Counted from the stretch's first letter, positions 1-10,048 are shown. The stretch is DNA of 32,407 bases from Pontiellaceae bacterium (GCA_029939835.1 JAOZSE010000009.1:1-32407), one strand, 5' to 3'. The notes: generated by a model from the sequence alone, not told the origin. Made by a program: numbers and translations.

Positions 1-317
1 ACTGTAATAAGCGGTCAATTGCGCCGAATCGTTGGCTGTGGCCGCATTGTTCCATACATCCCAAAGATAAAGTGTAAGGTTGCCATCCTCGACCTTGGCG
101 ATGCGACGGCCCGAGTCATCATAGTAGTTTGTAACCACGGAATACGCAGAAGACACGGAATGCAGTCTTCCTTCGGAATTCCATGTGAGGGAGAAAGGTG
201 CATTAGTACCGTCCGGCAACGTGAGCAATGCGCCGTTGGCATCATAGGTGAGATTCGTACTCGTCGGCAAAACAGAGAAGTCAGCCAGTTTATATGTGTC
301 AGGCTGACCGGCGACTT
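1..317 (-). pseudogene. RHS core fragment (displaced module 4); runs off the window edge, 5' end cut at about 317
   Basis: Minus-strand translation reads ...[41 protein letters not shown]..., matching the same block in modules 1-3. Plus strand 1-50 nearly matches 3636-3690. Homology stops abruptly after 'gacttcgg'. Confidence 0.8.
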
Positions 318-321
318 CGGC

Positions 322-587
322 TATTACACATCAAGCAGTTTGGACAAACTGACCTTAAATGCCTTGGAGAGCTTGAAAAGATTGGAGAGCGTAATATTTC
401 TGGTTTCACCCTTCTCAATCCGCTGGAACTGCCGCAGGGAAAGCTCAAACTCCTGCATATCTTCCTGGGTCAAGCCGCGCTCGGTTCGAAGTCTGTTAAT
501 TTTTCGTCGAAGCTTTGAACAAAACCGATCAAAAGATTCACAGTATTGACTGTCTTCACCGATTCCCCTGTTGCCGCTTTTTTTCAT
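322..587 (-). CDS. Small XRE-like helix-turn-helix regulator
   Basis: MKKSGNRG...LRRKINRLRTERGLTQEDMQEFELSLRQFQRIEKGETRNITLSNLFKLSKAFKVSLSKLLDV: typical XRE HTH pattern. The stop abuts the RHS fragment. Confidence 0.75.
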
Positions 588-646
588 GCGCCATGTATGG
601 CACACATGCGCTTGACCGACTACGCCATAGATGGCATGTTGAGGTC

Positions 647-898
647 ATGGAAAAACAAATTGAATCCGCAGATCATCATCTCACGATTTTTTGCGACAAA
701 CTTATGGAAGTCCGCCAATTGTGTGCATTTCTTCTCGAAGCCTATGAAACTATTGGTCGAGACACGGGAGCGATGGATGATGTGATGCTTTCGGGTGGAG
801 CTCTTTTTGCCAGAGACCTGAAGCGCAAACTGGCTGAACTCGAAGACCTGCTGGACAGAATCCGTAAACAGGCCACGCCCGAACCAGACCCAGAATAA
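647..898 (+). CDS. 83-aa helical protein of unknown function (repeat ORF, copy 1, intact)
   Basis: ATG at 647, TAA at 896-898. MEKQIESADHHLTIFCDKLMEVRQLCAFLLEAYETIGRDTGAMDDVMLSGGALFARDLKRKLAELEDLLDRIRKQATPEPDPE. Duplicated at 2297-2537. Confidence 0.65.
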   Translation: MEKQIESADHHLTIFCDKLMEVRQLCAFLLEAYETIGRDTGAMDDVMLSGGALFARDLKRKLAELEDLLDRIRKQATPEPDPE

Positions 899-978
899 GC
901 TTTTTTGTGCGGTCTGCGAGCGCAATACACTCACCCGCAGTACAGCAACATCAGATTGTCAAAGATCAAGCGATTAAA
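658..978 (+). repeat. Direct repeat copy 1 (about 320 bp, offset 1639 bp from copy 2)
   Basis: 658-865 is identical by eye to 2297-2504 (208 bp). Similarity continues at a lower level through the stop codon and 3' flank to about 978. Confidence 0.85.
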
Positions 979-997
979 TACGAGAACTGGCAGAGCT

Positions 998-1234
998 TCA
1001 TTGCTTAAAGTGTATAATCCCTAAAATTATAAGTACTCCAAAAGCTATAAAAGCTACGCCAACAAGGAAGAAAGCGTTCTTATATTGTTTTTCAGCAGCA
1101 GAAAATCCCCAGAATTTCGTGTTCCAACGAACCCCAGATTTTGCCACAGATTTGCGACGTATTATAAAATAAACTCCGATAAGCAAGCACACTAAGGCTT
1201 GTATTAGATCAGGCATGGTAATGTTTATGGGCAT
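998..1234 (-). CDS. Small membrane protein, candidate partner/immunity protein of RHS module 3
   Basis: MPINITMPDLIQALVCLLIGVYFII...FFLVGVAFIAFGVLIILGIIHFKQ: two hydrophobic segments. Start overlaps the 3' end of the RHS ORF. Confidence 0.6.
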   Translation of the reverse strand: MPINITMPDLIQALVCLLIGVYFIIRRKSVAKSGVRWNTKFWGFSAAEKQYKNAFFLVGVAFIAFGVLIILGIIHFKQ

Positions 1235-2308
1235 GGATCCTCCTTGGGTTTAAGTAAGTACTTTAATAGTAATTCCCAAATATCTTCCCATGGTATTTCC
1301 CACATATAGTAACCTGCAAGTGATGCTCCCGGCGGACCGCCCAGACCGAATTCAGAAAATGCACCGCCGCCATCTCCAAAGCTATATCCAACATGCCCGG
1401 CAGGTCCGCCCTGACCCTGAACGCCAACGTTCCACCCACGACTTGGATTTTGAAAGGAGGCCATAACGGACCCGCCCGCACCTGGGGTTACTATGCCGCC
1501 GCCAAAATAGGGATAGATGCCCGAAGTGTTTATTACAACACCTCCTGTCACACCCACCCAATATCCTCCGCTAACATTAAAATCAATATATGATTGCCCG
1601 AAGAAGTCCACATCGTTGACCGGGTTATTTCCGCAGAAGGCGTAAAGATTGGCCCCTCCTTCCTCCTGAATCGGGTCGGGGCTGACGAACTGATTCAACT
1701 GAGGCGAGAAATAGCGGAAACCAAAATAAACCAAGTCGGAAGCGTCACGCTCTTTGCTACTGAATCCAAATCGCGCAACGTATACTCCGCTACTGCTCAT
1801 TAATTCGCCGAATGGCGTGTAATCGTATTGGCCGGTTACGTTCCCGGAATCATCCGTTGCCAGCACCACATCTCCGCGATGGTTGTTGTGAAGCAAATCG
1901 CTTGAACTATCACCGAAGTGATGCACAGCCACAAGCGTTCCAACGTCTCCGGCGATACCAACTCCTCGCGTGTAGTATTTCGCTAAATCAGCATCTTCAG
2001 CAGCTGTGCCAATAATGTTCATTCCGTCCCACAGATAGAGAGTCAAAGACCCGTCCTCAACTTTAGCGATTCGCCGACCATAGTCATCATAGTAGAAGTT
2101 GTTGGTTGATGTGCTGTTGGTTGCCGAGGCCAACCGCCCCTCCGCATTCCATTCGAGAGAGGACGGCGGGGCCGCCGTCCCTCCAGGGAGGGTTAAGAGT
2201 GAGCCGTTCGCGTCATAGTCCAGATTGGTGGAAGTTGGGAAAACGGAAAAGTCCGCCAGTTTATAGGTGTCGGGCTGTCCGGCGACTTCCGCCTTCAATT
2301 GAATCCGC
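1225..2308 (-). CDS. Displaced RHS C-terminal module 3 with variable Gly-rich tip
   Basis: RHS core (YDYTPFGELMSS...FGFSSKERDASDLVYFGFRYFSPQLNQFVSPDPIQEEGGANLYAFCGNNPVNDVDFFG), then unique tip QSYIDFNVSGGYWVG.... The 5' end is truncated: RHS homology begins at about 2308 inside the repeat junction, with only a TTG available as start. Confidence 0.8.
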
Positions 2309-2612
2309 AGATCATCATCTCACGATTTTTTGCGACAAACTTATGGAAGTCCGCCAATTGTGTGCATTTCTTCTCGAAGCCTATGAAACTATTGGTCGAG
2401 ACACGGGAGCGATGGATGATGTGATGCTTTCGGGTGGAGCTCTTTTTGCCAGAGACCTGAAGCGCAAACTGGCTGAACTCGAAGACCTGCTGGACAGAAT
2501 CCGTGAACAGGCCGCTTCCGAAACAGACAAGGGATAAGTTTTTTTGTGCGGCCTGCAAGCGAGCATATCCACTCGCAGTGCCGCAACATCAAATTTTCAA
2601 AGAACAAAGTTC
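2297..2612 (+). repeat. Direct repeat copy 2; carries repeat ORF copy 2 lacking its MEKQ start
   Basis: 2297-2504 identical to 658-865. ORF reads IESADHHLTIF...DRIREQAASETDKG and ends at 2537. Upstream in-frame codons are antisense RHS. Confidence 0.85.
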
Positions 2613-2940
2613 AGGCACTTCTTCGTTTTCTGATAAAAAACAACAAATAAACACTTAGGTTAGATGTCAGCAATACGAATAGACTGAAACGATGGAATTC
2701 GGCAGATGTAGACAACAACTTTGCACGTTTTATATCTGAATCCAGCTTGGCGTCAACCCATTCCTGCGAAGAAGGATTATCCAGAAATGCCTCGGCAAAC
2801 GTTTTTTGTTCTGAAGCTATCAGGAGGGTTTCTTCCTCGGCTAAGGAATCAAATGTCTGAAGACATACCCACCCGAAAACCAGATAAAGTGAAATTAATA
2901 TATTTACTATCAAAAGAAAAACTCTGAGAACTTTTTTCAT
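2611..2940 (-). CDS. Small membrane protein, candidate partner/immunity protein of RHS module 2
   Basis: MKKVLRVFLLIVNILISLYLVFGWVC...FSLFVLLTSNLSVYLLFFIRKRRSA: hydrophobic segments at both ends. Starts 1 bp after the RHS stop. Confidence 0.65.
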   Translation of the reverse strand: MKKVLRVFLLIVNILISLYLVFGWVCLQTFDSLAEEETLLIASEQKTFAEAFLDNPSSQEWVDAKLDSDIKRAKLLSTSAEFHRFSLFVLLTSNLSVYLLFFIRKRRSA

Positions 2941-2941
2941 A

Positions 2942-4636
2942 TTATTTCATCCTTGGAACTGGGGTTGGTTTTACTCCGATTGGAAATTTAGTACTGGTTC
3001 CGGGCACCTTCGTTGCCGCGTCAGTTACAATTCGTTTTAAGGCGTCAGGAATATCTTCCGAGGTTTTACAGTAATCATCTCGAGCAGAAGGAGAACCTTC
3101 TGCATACTTTTTTACAGCTTCTGCCCGACGTTCCATGGCGTCCTTAAAATCATCAAATCCCCGTGTAATTGGAAGCTTGTTCCAAGGAAATTTTTGAAAA
3201 AACCATTCATTTTTATATCCCAACGGGTCAATGAAGTTGACGGGATCATTTCCACAAAAACGATAAAGATTAATCCCTCCATGTTCACCAATTGGATCCA
3301 TCGATATCCATCGACAAAGATGGGGGGAGTAATAACGGTAGCCGTAATAATAAAGTCCGCTTGCATCCATCTCCTTAGAACTGAAACGATAACGGCTGCT
3401 GAAAGTTCCGTTCTCAGACAACAGGTTGCCGAAGGGCATATACCGGTTTTCAGCAACAACCGCTCCGGTGGAGTCTGTGACTTGCACTATATCACCGCGA
3501 TGGTTGCTGTGTAAAAGGAAGGTGCCGCTGTTAATGCCGTCGGCATGGTCGTTTGTGCTACCCATTCTGGTAACAGCAACAAGGCCTCCGATCCCGCCTG
3601 CACCCTGCAGACTGCCGCTGAGGTCTGTTCCGCGACTGTAATAAGCGGTCAATTGCGCCGAATCGTTGGCTGTGGCCGCATTGTTCCATCCGTCCCACAG
3701 ATAGAGTGTCAAAGAACCGTCTTCGACCTTGGCGATGCGGCGGCCGGTGTCATCGTAGTAGAAGTTGTTGGTTGATGTGTTGCTGGTTGTTGAGGCGAGA
3801 CGCTCCTCCGCATTCCAAGAAAGCGTGGATGGCGTGTTTGTTCCATCAGGAAGTGTCAGCAATGCTCCGTTCGCGTCATAGTCAAGATTTGTGCTCGTTG
3901 GAAAAACGGAGAAGTCAGCAAGTTTGTAGGTGTCGGGCTGGCCTGAAACCTCAGCCTTAAGCTGAATCCGAACATTCCCGTTAGACATCGGAAATAAGGG
4001 AACCAATGGTGCAACCCAATTTCCGTGTTCATCCTGCACCACGCCCGTTTGATTTACCGGCAGACTGAGTGCCGCATTCGTATTATCCACCGTCCCAATC
4101 AGTGTAGTCGTTTTATGACGCTGGTATTCAACAGCTTCGTCATCCGCATTGTTGAGCATCCGCACGTCAGCATTGTTTCCGGCAATGCCCTTATGAGTCA
4201 TGTTCCCGACGACATCATATTGATAATGTTCAACGTGCTGAATAGTGTTTGAGTCGCTGAACAAATTGGCTCCGGTGAGCTGACCTTGATAATCATATCC
4301 GTATTGCCAATACGATCCGCTGTGCATGTCAGTTAAGGCGATGATACGATCGACATCATAGCCGTAAGCGGCACCCCAGAGGAGAGTTGTGGCGTTGCTT
4401 ATGGTGAGACTGTCCAAGCGGGAGTATTGGTCATAGCCCCACATCTTAACCGTCTGCAAAGCCAAGGCTCCATGAATGACATTGGTTTGTGTGTTAAGCC
4501 TGCCGAATGCGTCATAACCATAGCTTGCCGAGGCATAATTATCAGACACCTGCGTAAGACGAGGTGTATTGGATGCGTATTGATAGTCGGTTGTTATGGT
4601 TGTTGAACCTCCCACGGTCAGTTCCCGGTTATCGAG
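2942..4636 (-). CDS. Displaced RHS C-terminal module 2 with variable tip
   Basis: RHS/YD repeats, core ...DPIGEHGGINLYRFCGNDPVNFIDPLG, then unique tip YKNEWFFQKFPWNKLPITRGFDDFKDAMERR.... Homology to the main RHS begins at about 4636 and there is no ATG start. Confidence 0.85.
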   Translation of the reverse strand, partial: LDNRELTVGGSTTITTDYQYASNTPRLTQVSDNYASASYGYDAFGRLNTQTNVIHGALALQTVKMWGYDQYSRLDSLTISNATTLLWGAAYGYDVDRIIALTDMHSGSYWQYGYDYQGQLTGANLFSDSNTIQHVEHYQYDVVGNMTHKGIAGNNADVRMLNNADDEAVEYQRHKTTTLIGTVDNTNAALSLPVNQTGVVQDEHGNWVAPLVPLFPMSNGNVRIQLKAEVSGQPDTYKLADFSVFPTSTNLDYDANGALLTLPDGTNTPSTLSWNAEERLASTTSNTSTNNFYYDDTGRRIAKVEDGSLTLYLWDGWNNAATANDSAQLTAYYSRGTDLSGSLQGAGGIGGLVAVTRMGSTNDHADGINSGTFLLHSNHRGDIVQVTDSTGAVVAENRYMPFGNLLSENGTFSSRYRFSSKEMDASGLYYYGYRYYSPHLCRWISMDPIGEHGGINLYRFCGNDPVNFIDPLGYKNEWFFQKFPWNKLPITRGFDDFKDAMERRAEAVKKYAEGSPSARDDYCKTSEDIPDALKRIVTDAATKVPGTSTKFPIGVKPTPVPRMK

Positions 4637-4674
4637 AAATTCCTTTTCCCTCTACTACAAAAGCAAGTCCTGTT

Positions 4675-4920
4675 TCAGCCAATGTCTCTTTTCAAAAGTC
4701 GACCACGAAAAGCAACGATCAAAAACACAATGCCGTATCCAATTGCAGCAATATCAAACATTAATGATGAATTCATTTTAAATGAATCAGTCGCCCACTT
4801 ATCAACCAAGCCCATAGCGCCAAAAACCAATAGCACTATTCCTAGAAAGAAACCGAAAACCCGATAGACAGGCCGTGCCCTTGAATTCCACTTCTTGTCA
4901 ATTTTTAGTTCGCTTTGCAT
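4675..4920 (-). CDS. Small membrane protein, candidate partner/immunity protein of the main RHS tip
   Basis: MQSELKIDKKWNSRARPVYRVFGFFLGIVLLVFGAMGLVDKWATDSFKMNSSLMFDIAAIGYGIVFLIVAFRGRLLKRDIG. Begins 7 bp after the RHS stop; two hydrophobic segments. Confidence 0.6.
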   Translation of the reverse strand: MQSELKIDKKWNSRARPVYRVFGFFLGIVLLVFGAMGLVDKWATDSFKMNSSLMFDIAAIGYGIVFLIVAFRGRLLKRDIG

Positions 4921-4927
4921 ATCACTC

Positions 4928-7900
4928 CTATTCCAAACACAAATCATCATCTTCACATTTCTTTGAGCACTCCGGTATAAATGCCAGTCGTGCTCCCAGT
5001 GAGAATCCTGTTGCTCCCGCACCAATGATACCGGTCCATCTGGAAAGTGCAGCCAGTCCGCCTCTCATTGCTCCAATACGTGTAGCAGACCTTGCCGCTG
5101 CGGATGCGGCTGCTTGTCTTTGCAATATCGACCCACCTCCCACCGCTCCCGCAATAGGTGCATTTCTGATTGCCTCAGCACCTGCCCTGCTTGCAATTGC
5201 AGCATATCCAGAACCGGCAAAGCCAAGAGCAGCACTACCCAAGCCATAATATCCCGAGGCATCAACCCATCCTAAACTATCGCCATAAAATTCGTTTGCA
5301 TGTCTGTCTAGACACCCTCGCCATGATTCACCTTTCCGCCGACAGAGTCCAAACGGATCAACAAAGTTGACAGGCGAATTGGCACAGAACTCATAGAGGT
5401 TGATTCCGCCATACTCGCCAATTGGGTCTGGACTAAGGAAACAATTCAGTTCCGGCGAATAGTACCGGAAGCCGTAATAGATTAACCTAGAGACATCATA
5501 TTCCTTAGAAGAGAACCCGAACCTTGGCAAGTAGCCTCCACTCGAAGTCAGTTCGTTGCCAAACGGTGTAAACTCGCCAGAATAAACAACTGCTCCGGCT
5601 AAATCCGTCGCTAGAACTACGTCTCCTCGATGGTTCGAGTGCAGGAGCATTGTCGTACTACCGCTGAAATCGTGAGCCGCAACTAGAGTTCCAACGTCAC
5701 CAGCGATGCCGATGCCTCTGGTAAAATATTCAGTTAAGTCAGCATCTTCATCGGCGACGGCAACAACAGTCATGGGATCCCAGACGTACAGTTCCAGTGT
5801 TCCGTTTTCGATCTTTGCAATCCGCCTTCCCCAGCCGTCGTAATAGAAGTTGTTGGTTGATGTGTTGCTGGTTGTTGAGGCGAGACGCCCCTCTGCATTC
5901 CAGTTTAACGTTAGGTTGGTTCCGCCCGGTGAGGGCACCGGGCCTACAAGGGAACCATTGGCATCGTACGTCAGGTTTGTTGAGGTCGGAAAAACCGAGA
6001 AGTCGGCGAGTTTGTAGGTGTCGGGTTCTCCGCTGACTTCGGCCTTGAGCTGGATGCGGACATTCCCATTCGACATCGGAAATAAGGGAACCAACGGGGC
6101 GATCCAGTTGCCGTGAGAATCCTGCACCACGTCGGTTCCCGAGACTGGCAGGCTGAGAACAGCATTCGTATCACCCAGCGTCCCGATCATCGTTACCGTC
6201 TTGTGACGCTCAGATTTGATAATTTCGTCATCCGCATTAGGAGTCAGTCGAACATCCGCATCGGCTCCTGCAACGCCTTTATGGGTCATATTACCCGCGG
6301 CATCATACTGATAATGCTCAATGTGCTGAATTGTGTTAGAGCTACTGAACAGATTCGCACCGGTGAGCTGCCCCTGATAATCATAGAAATAGCTCCAACG
6401 TGTATTGCTATGCAGATTGGAAACAGCTGAAATTCGATCCACGTTATATCCAAACTCATTGCCCCAAAGCAAAGTCGTTGAATTGCTAACGATTAGAGAA
6501 CTCAGCTTTGAGAACTCATCATAACCCCAAGTCTTCACCGTCTGAGACGAGGAAGAGCCGTTGACCAGGTTGGTTTGCGACTGTAATCTTCCGTACTGGT
6601 CATAACCGTATTCGGCTGCGGCATAGTTGTCGGAGACTTTGATGAGCCGGAGCGCGTTGGGGTCGTACGCATATCCGGTTGAAATGACGTTGGTGCCGAC
6701 GGTCAACGTGCGGTTGGTGATGAAGCCGCGCGGGCCGTAGTCGTAATCAACCAAGTATTCCAATGGCGTCGCCTGCATGGGCATGTTCTGTATTTTTACA
6801 GCGACGGTGTCAAGCCGGGAGCGGTTGTCATAACCATAGCTTTCGCGCCAGATTTCCCCGAGGGTGGAGAGGGTTTTGACGACGTTGGTCAAACGATCCT
6901 GTCCGTCATATTCATACACTATGTCCACGTCTTCGAGTCCGGCGGCGGAGCCGTCGACGCTTTTTTGTTTGAGCAACTCTTTGGCGTCGTTCCAGGTGTA
7001 TTCGGTGACCGCCCCGCGCCCGTCGGTGAGGGTCGCGGGGAGGCCGCCGAAGGTGTAGGCCCATGTCTGCGGCATTTTTCCTTCGGGCGTATGGCGGGCT
7101 TTGAGACGGGTTGCGCCGTCCTGGGCATGATAGTCAAACGTGCGGGTTGCCATGTCGCCCATAAAGGGGCCGTACCCGATGGATTTGATTTCTCCTTCGC
7201 CCATATAGCGGAACTGGAGTTCAGTTTCGGTTTCGTCGTTCATGGGGAATACGGCCCAGTCGAGCCGCTTGTTGCCGTCGTATCCAAAATTGGCGGTGAT
7301 GCCGTGGCGGTCGGTGACCCCTTCAGCGGCGCAGCAGCCGTAGTCGAAGCTGTTGGTGGTGCCGTCGGCATAAACGATGTCCAGGGGCCGTCCCATGTCG
7401 TCGGGGACGATTGCCACGCCTTGGCCGGTGCGGTTGGTATAGGCCGTCATGAAACGGGTTTCGGGGTCGTAGGCAAATGTTTCCGAGGTTCCATCAGGAT
7501 AGTGCGTCGCAACCAGCACGCCCGCGGCACCATAAACATTAGAAACAATATTCTGAAGTCCTTCGTCCACGGTATAGGTAAGAAGCTGTCCGTGGTCGTT
7601 ATACGTCGCCCGGTACACGGTCTTTTCCGTTCCGCCGAATGGGAGGATGCGGATGGCTTCCGTCAGCCGGTTGGTGCGGTCCAGATAAACCGTGTTGGTG
7701 CCTTTGTCCACAAGACGCACGGCGTTATAGTTGGCATCCTCCTCAATGATTTCGGTCCATTGGTCGGTAAGCTGAACGGTGTAATCTATGGATTCATACA
7801 CTTCGTTGGTGATAGTAATAATACGGTGTCCGTTGGCCTGCGCTTCATAGCCGTACCACAGGTCTTTGCGGGCTCTGCTGTCCGTTTGAGAATAAGCTGT

Positions 7901-9593
7901 GTAAACGTCGGACGGATCACTGTCACGCACCGGCTCAAAAAGGGTTCTTTCCGAGAGGATGTCCCGTCCGTTTGCCGCCAGTTCCCGGCATTTCAAATAA
8001 TCCCCCTCATGGTCATGAATGCTGTTGGTTTTGGCCAGCTCAGCAAACGAGTAGGTGCTAATTCCGTCGGTCTGGCCAAATGACTTTAAATGACCGACCC
8101 CGTTCCGGTCTTGCGAAGTAAACGGCCCGTGCATAAATTCGGCTACATAATACCATGTCTGCACGCCACCCTGCGGATCCGTGACCGTCAGCTGCAGAGG
8201 CTCGTCAAACCCGGCTTCCAGATGCTGGCGCAGATCGAATTCCCAGGCTCCGTTGTTGGGCCATGTGTAGGATACGACATGATGATCCGATGTCACCGCC
8301 TCCCCCGTCACCACTTCTCCAAGGGCAGGCACATAGGTCTGCTGACCGTATTCGAATATGGTGGTGTATCCGCCCATATCCGTCATGGACATCAGCCGGG
8401 CGTTGGAGCCTTCCGTTTCGTAGGTAAAGGAGGCTTTTCTTCCGGTTGCGGATGCCGAAACCGTTTCGTATACGCCAGTGACATTGCCGCTTCCGTCATA
8501 CTGATAATTCAGCGCCGTCCCGGTCACATCCGAACTCACGTTCGTAATACAGCCATAGGTTGCGCTGCCGGTATCGCCGTCGCGGGCAATGTCAATCCCG
8601 TCCCCGAACCGGTCTTCCACCCGGTAGAGCGTCTGCTGCATCGGTGTGTTGAGCGGATAAAAATAATAGGACATCAACCCTTTTTTCAGATCAACCTGAA
8701 CGCGACCGTCCGGCAGAAGATTGAAATCAAAATGGTCTATATAGCGGGAATCGGGATAATAGGTTCCGTCTTCATCCTGATCGCGGAAATAGACTTCCAT
8801 GCCGTTCGGGAAACGAACCAGATAGGTGTCATCATTCGGTTCATAATAATACCGGGCATCATATGCGCCGGACCAGCGGAACCCGAAGGGATAAAACTGA
8901 ACGTCTTCGATCGGATACCGGGCATTGTTGGATTCACGGTTGTTATAGGTCAGCATCAGGTTCAGTTCCGGCCCGCGCGGTGTTTCACACCAGAGGGGAA
9001 TATCGGTAATCAGATAATTCAGATTGTAAATGTTCACCCCGTATTCGGGCATTCCTTTCGGTTCATCGCCGTCTGGACAGCCGTTGTCACCATTCTGCGG
9101 CGGGGTTCCGCAGCATCCGCCTCGAAAGGCCTGTTCTATTTCCGCCGCAACCGCTTCGCCTTTATCCATCTTCTGAAACGCGGGTTTGTGTTTGGCGGAT
9201 TCAACCCAGGCCGTCAGCCCCTTTTCCTGACCCGAAGTCCACAGCTCCCTGATACGCTGTGCGGGCCACTGCACCAGCCCCTGTTCCGAGTCCAGCACCC
9301 AGCCGATCTTTTTCGTCGCTTTAAGCAGCACCACATAGTGTCCGATGGCGATATCATACTGCCCGCCTTTATGCTGCCGCAGTCCGGTTTTCTTCCGTTC
9401 CGAGAATTCGGCAATATGCGCCGGTGGAACAAACTCGACGTCTTTGGGAGCCGGAAGGCAGAGCACCACCGGACGGTCTTCGGAGACATCCATCATTAAA
9501 TCCTCATAGGAAATATAGCGAAGCTTCAGGTTAAGACCCGCTTCCGTCAAAAGTGAACGGATATCCGCAAGCGAGGCGCCGTCTTCCGGCATC
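4928..9593 (-). CDS. Large RHS/YD-repeat protein with partial C39-like peptidase domain; 5' end missing
   Basis: About 1550 aa. N-terminal part has GHYVVLL...[13 protein letters not shown] (C39-like His/Asp region), then many YD repeats, an RHS core ([27 protein letters not shown]) and a Gly/Ala-rich tip. ORF codons beyond about 9593 are antisense glyA. Confidence 0.85.
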
Positions 9594-10043
9594 GTGACCG
9601 CCGCCAAAGCGGTCGCTTTCGGCGAAGCGCTCACGCCGGAATTCAAAGTCTATCAGGAACAAGTCGTCAAAAACGCCAAGGCTCTGGCCGAAGCTCTACA
9701 AGCCAACGGCTTCCGTCTGGTTGCGGATGGAACTGATAATCACCTGATTCTCATGGATGTCGGCGCAAGCGGCTTCACCGGAAAAGATGTGGCCAATGCA
9801 CTGGATAAAGCCTCCATCACGGCCAACAAAAATGGAATTCCCTTCGACACGAAAAGCCCGTTCGTCACGTCTGGGGTGCGTCTCGGCACACCTGCCGTCA
9901 CTACGCGCGGCATGAAAGAGGCGGAAATGGAACAGATTGCGAACTTTATCAAGGCGGTTACAGACAACATGGCGGACGAGGCCAGGCTGGCGGAAATCCG
10001 CGAAGAAGTGATCACCTTTTCCAACCGCTTTCCACTGGCGTAA
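9594..10043 (+). pseudogene. glyA: Serine hydroxymethyltransferase, C-terminal fragment (5' truncated)
   Basis: [55 protein letters not shown]...[50 protein letters not shown]: recognisable SHMT C-terminus. The N-terminal part is absent upstream. Confidence 0.9.
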
Positions 10044-10048
10044 AAAGC

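Noticed and set aside
900-990. Integron-like attC sites after the repeat ORF copies
   Set aside because: The 3' flanks contain imperfect inverted repeats (e.g. tgcggc...gccgca) but no RYYYAAC/GTTRRRY core sites, and no integrase is in the window.
6965-9499. Long plus-strand ORFs (372 and 469 aa) opposite the RHS gene
   Set aside because: Antisense to YD-repeat coding sequence; no independent motifs.
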